A stretch of DNA of 46,976 nucleotides, from the NCBI RefSeq assembly GCF_001590965.1, contig NZ_BCTW01000026.1, positions 1 through 46,976 on the forward strand, in the 5' to 3' direction. The notes under the pieces were generated by a model that saw nothing but the letters and a program-made list of their open reading frames with translations, did not search any database and was not told the DNA's origin. Source of the stretch: Novosphingobium lentum NBRC 107847. Lineage in GTDB: Bacteria; Pseudomonadota; Alphaproteobacteria; Sphingomonadales; Sphingomonadaceae. Shown piece by piece: positions 45,541 through 46,976 of this stretch. Made by a program: the position numbers and the translations under genes. Each line of letters opens with the position of its first letter. The stretch's first letter is position 1.

Positions 45541-46749
45541 TCACGCGGCTTGCCCGGCGGTTGCGGTGTCGCCCGGAGCGGGTGCAGCGATGCCGAGCGT
45601 GACGGTCGCCGTGGTGCCGTCGCCCAGTGTGCTGGCGATATCGAATTTCCCGCGATGCCGTTCGACGATGTGCTTGACGATGGCCAGGCCCAGCCCGGTT
45701 CCGCCCGCTGCACGGCTGCGGCCGGGATCGGTGCGGTAGAACCGGCGGGTGAGGTAGGGGATATGGTCGGGATGGATGCCTTCGCCCCGATCGCGCACCT
45801 TGAGCACGGCGGTGTCCCGATCGCGGGAGAGCGTCACGGTGACCACCGCTTTCTGGTCGCCATACTTCAGCGCGTTGTCGATCAGGTTGCGCATCACCTG
45901 GTCCAGCTGCTGCCGGTCGCCCAGCACCGGCAGCGGCCCGTCGGGGCCTTCCAGCACGACGCGGCTTTCGGTGTCCGCGGGCCCGACCTCGCCGACGATG
46001 GTTGCGGCCAGCTGGCCCAGGTCGAGCCGCTCCTTGGGCGCCTCGTGCTTTTCCGCCTCGATCCGAGACAGCGACATCAGGTCCTCGACCAGGCTTTGCA
46101 GCCGTCGCGCCTCGCGCAGCACGGTGGCGTGGAATTTGACCGTGGTGGCCTCGTCGACTTTAGCATCGGGATCGGCCAGCGTTTCGATATAGCCGATGAT
46201 CGACGACAGCGGCGTGCGCAGCTCATGGCTGGCATTGGCGACGAAATCGGTGTGCGAACGGCTGATGTCGGCTTCGGCGGTGCGGTTGACCAGCTCGATC
46301 AGCGAAAACCGCTCGTCGATCGGCACGCGGCTGACCTGCCAGATACTGCGCGGACCGGTCAGTCCCGTGACCAGCGCGCGGCCCTCGGGCGCATTGAGCA
46401 GGCGCACCGCATCGGGATGGCGCAACGCCACGCGGGCGTCCTGTCCGACCACGTGCGGCCCCAATGCCTCACGCGCGGCGGCGTTGGCGGCGGCGATGCG
46501 CTGGCCGTCGAGCATCAGCACGGGCACGCCGAACGGCTCGACCAGCTTGATCATCGCCTGCCGCGAGACGCTGCCGTCGTCGATGCGGCGGTGGATCATC
46601 ACCGGCGCGGGGCGTGCCAGCCAGATCGACCCCAGCCACAGCAGCAGGACGGCCGCGCACAGCCAGATGAGCGTTCCGGCAAGCGCCATGCCGATGACGC
46701 TGGCAAGGGCAATCGCGGCGCTGGACCAGGGCATTTTCGAGGACATCAT
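45541..46749 (-). CDS. phoR: Phosphate regulon sensor histidine kinase PhoR
   Basis: Membrane kinase for PhoB, 402 residues. Two hydrophobic segments (about residues 10-45), a PAS-like region (about 70-150), the phospho-acceptor H175 in NASHELRTPLSS, and a HATPase domain with NLIDNALKYG, DRGEGI and GGTGLGLAIVK. Two adjacent ATG codons begin the gene; the first is taken. It is the first gene of the phosphate block, separated from pstS by the PHO box. Confidence 0.95.
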   Translation of the reverse strand: MMSSKMPWSSAAIALASVIGMALAGTLIWLCAAVLLLWLGSIWLARPAPVMIHRRIDDGSVSRQAMIKLVEPFGVPVLMLDGQRIAAANAAAREALGPHVVGQDARVALRHPDAVRLLNAPEGRALVTGLTGPRSIWQVSRVPIDERFSLIELVNRTAEADISRSHTDFVANASHELRTPLSSIIGYIETLADPDAKVDEATTVKFHATVLREARRLQSLVEDLMSLSRIEAEKHEAPKERLDLGQLAATIVGEVGPADTESRVVLEGPDGPLPVLGDRQQLDQVMRNLIDNALKYGDQKAVVTVTLSRDRDTAVLKVRDRGEGIHPDHIPYLTRRFYRTDPGRSRAAGGTGLGLAIVKHIVERHRGKFDIASTLGDGTTATVTLGIAAPAPGDTATAGQAA

Positions 46750-46945
46750 TGCAACCCAATATGCCGATCTGGCCAGTCTGCCGATTCGATCCGTGGCAGG
46801 TCATGGCCCCCGATTCGCCGAAAACCGCGCCCGGTACCCGGGCCCGCGACATAGGCGAGGGCAGTGCGCGGGTGCAAGCTTTCGGGTCCCGCTGTTGGCG
46901 GCCGCGACCAGCTATGGCATGGGCCTGCGACAAGGAGATGACGCA

Positions 46946-46976
46946 ATGGAACAGGCACAAGCCACCCGCAACCTCG
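46946..46976 (+). CDS. Start of an unknown gene cut by the right edge
   Basis: Only MEQAQATRNL is visible. AGGAG lies 8 nt upstream of the ATG at 46946, supporting a real start. It is divergent from phoR across 196 bp, which must hold both promoters; no convincing -35/-10 pair or PHO box was seen there. The product cannot be named from ten residues. Confidence 0.45.
   Translation, partial: MEQAQATRNL

Overview
This window looks like chromosomal DNA from a GC-rich alphaproteobacterium, most likely a sphingomonad (Novosphingobium/Sphingomonas type). The reasons are the closeness of the proteins to that group, a DUF1467 gene next to ribonuclease J, promoters of a TTGC...TAG type, and REP-like repeats with cores CTGAGCTTGTCGAAG and CCCCGGCGAAGGCCGGGG. 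Almost everything is conserved housekeeping DNA. No tRNA, rRNA, CRISPR array or transposase was seen.

Left part (1-19440). A partial Flp-type pilin gene runs off the left edge. It is followed by a SAM methyltransferase, RNase E (rne, minus strand, with a leader of roughly 475 nt), and a cell-wall block of amidase and penicillin-binding protein 1A. Next come an exported peroxiredoxin, release factor 2 (prfB) translationally coupled to a lipoprotein-type methyltransferase, a nitronate-monooxygenase-like flavoprotein with a C-terminal cysteine cluster, a small Ala-rich lipoprotein, an ammonium transporter, a 2-hydroxyacid dehydrogenase, an exported SH3 protein, an acetyl-CoA acetyltransferase whose promoter spacer is filled by a PhaR-like palindrome, a type IV prepilin peptidase, and an aldehyde dehydrogenase.

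Central part (19553-39435). A complete respiratory complex I operon nuoA-N runs into birA, coaX, rnj and a DUF1467 gene. Most neighbouring genes overlap by 1-17 nt. Every real gap inside nuo (B/C, E/F, F/G, I/J, J/K) holds an inverted pair of REP-like repeats. The operon carries passengers: an NTF2/SnoaL-like protein and a two-helix membrane protein between nuoD and nuoE, a 45-codon coupled ORF between nuoE and nuoF, a 45-residue one-helix protein before nuoG, and a retropepsin-like aspartic protease gene lying between a truncated duplicate of the nuoG 5' end and intact nuoG. This last arrangement is the most unusual feature of the window.

Right part (39437-46749). On the minus strand lies the phosphate regulon in the order phoR-pstS-pstC-pstA-pstB-phoU-phoB, with a clear PHO box between phoR and pstS. 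PhoR and PhoB sense and respond to phosphate starvation, PstSCAB imports phosphate, and PhoU links transport to signalling. A gene on the plus strand begins at the right edge and is cut off after 10 codons.
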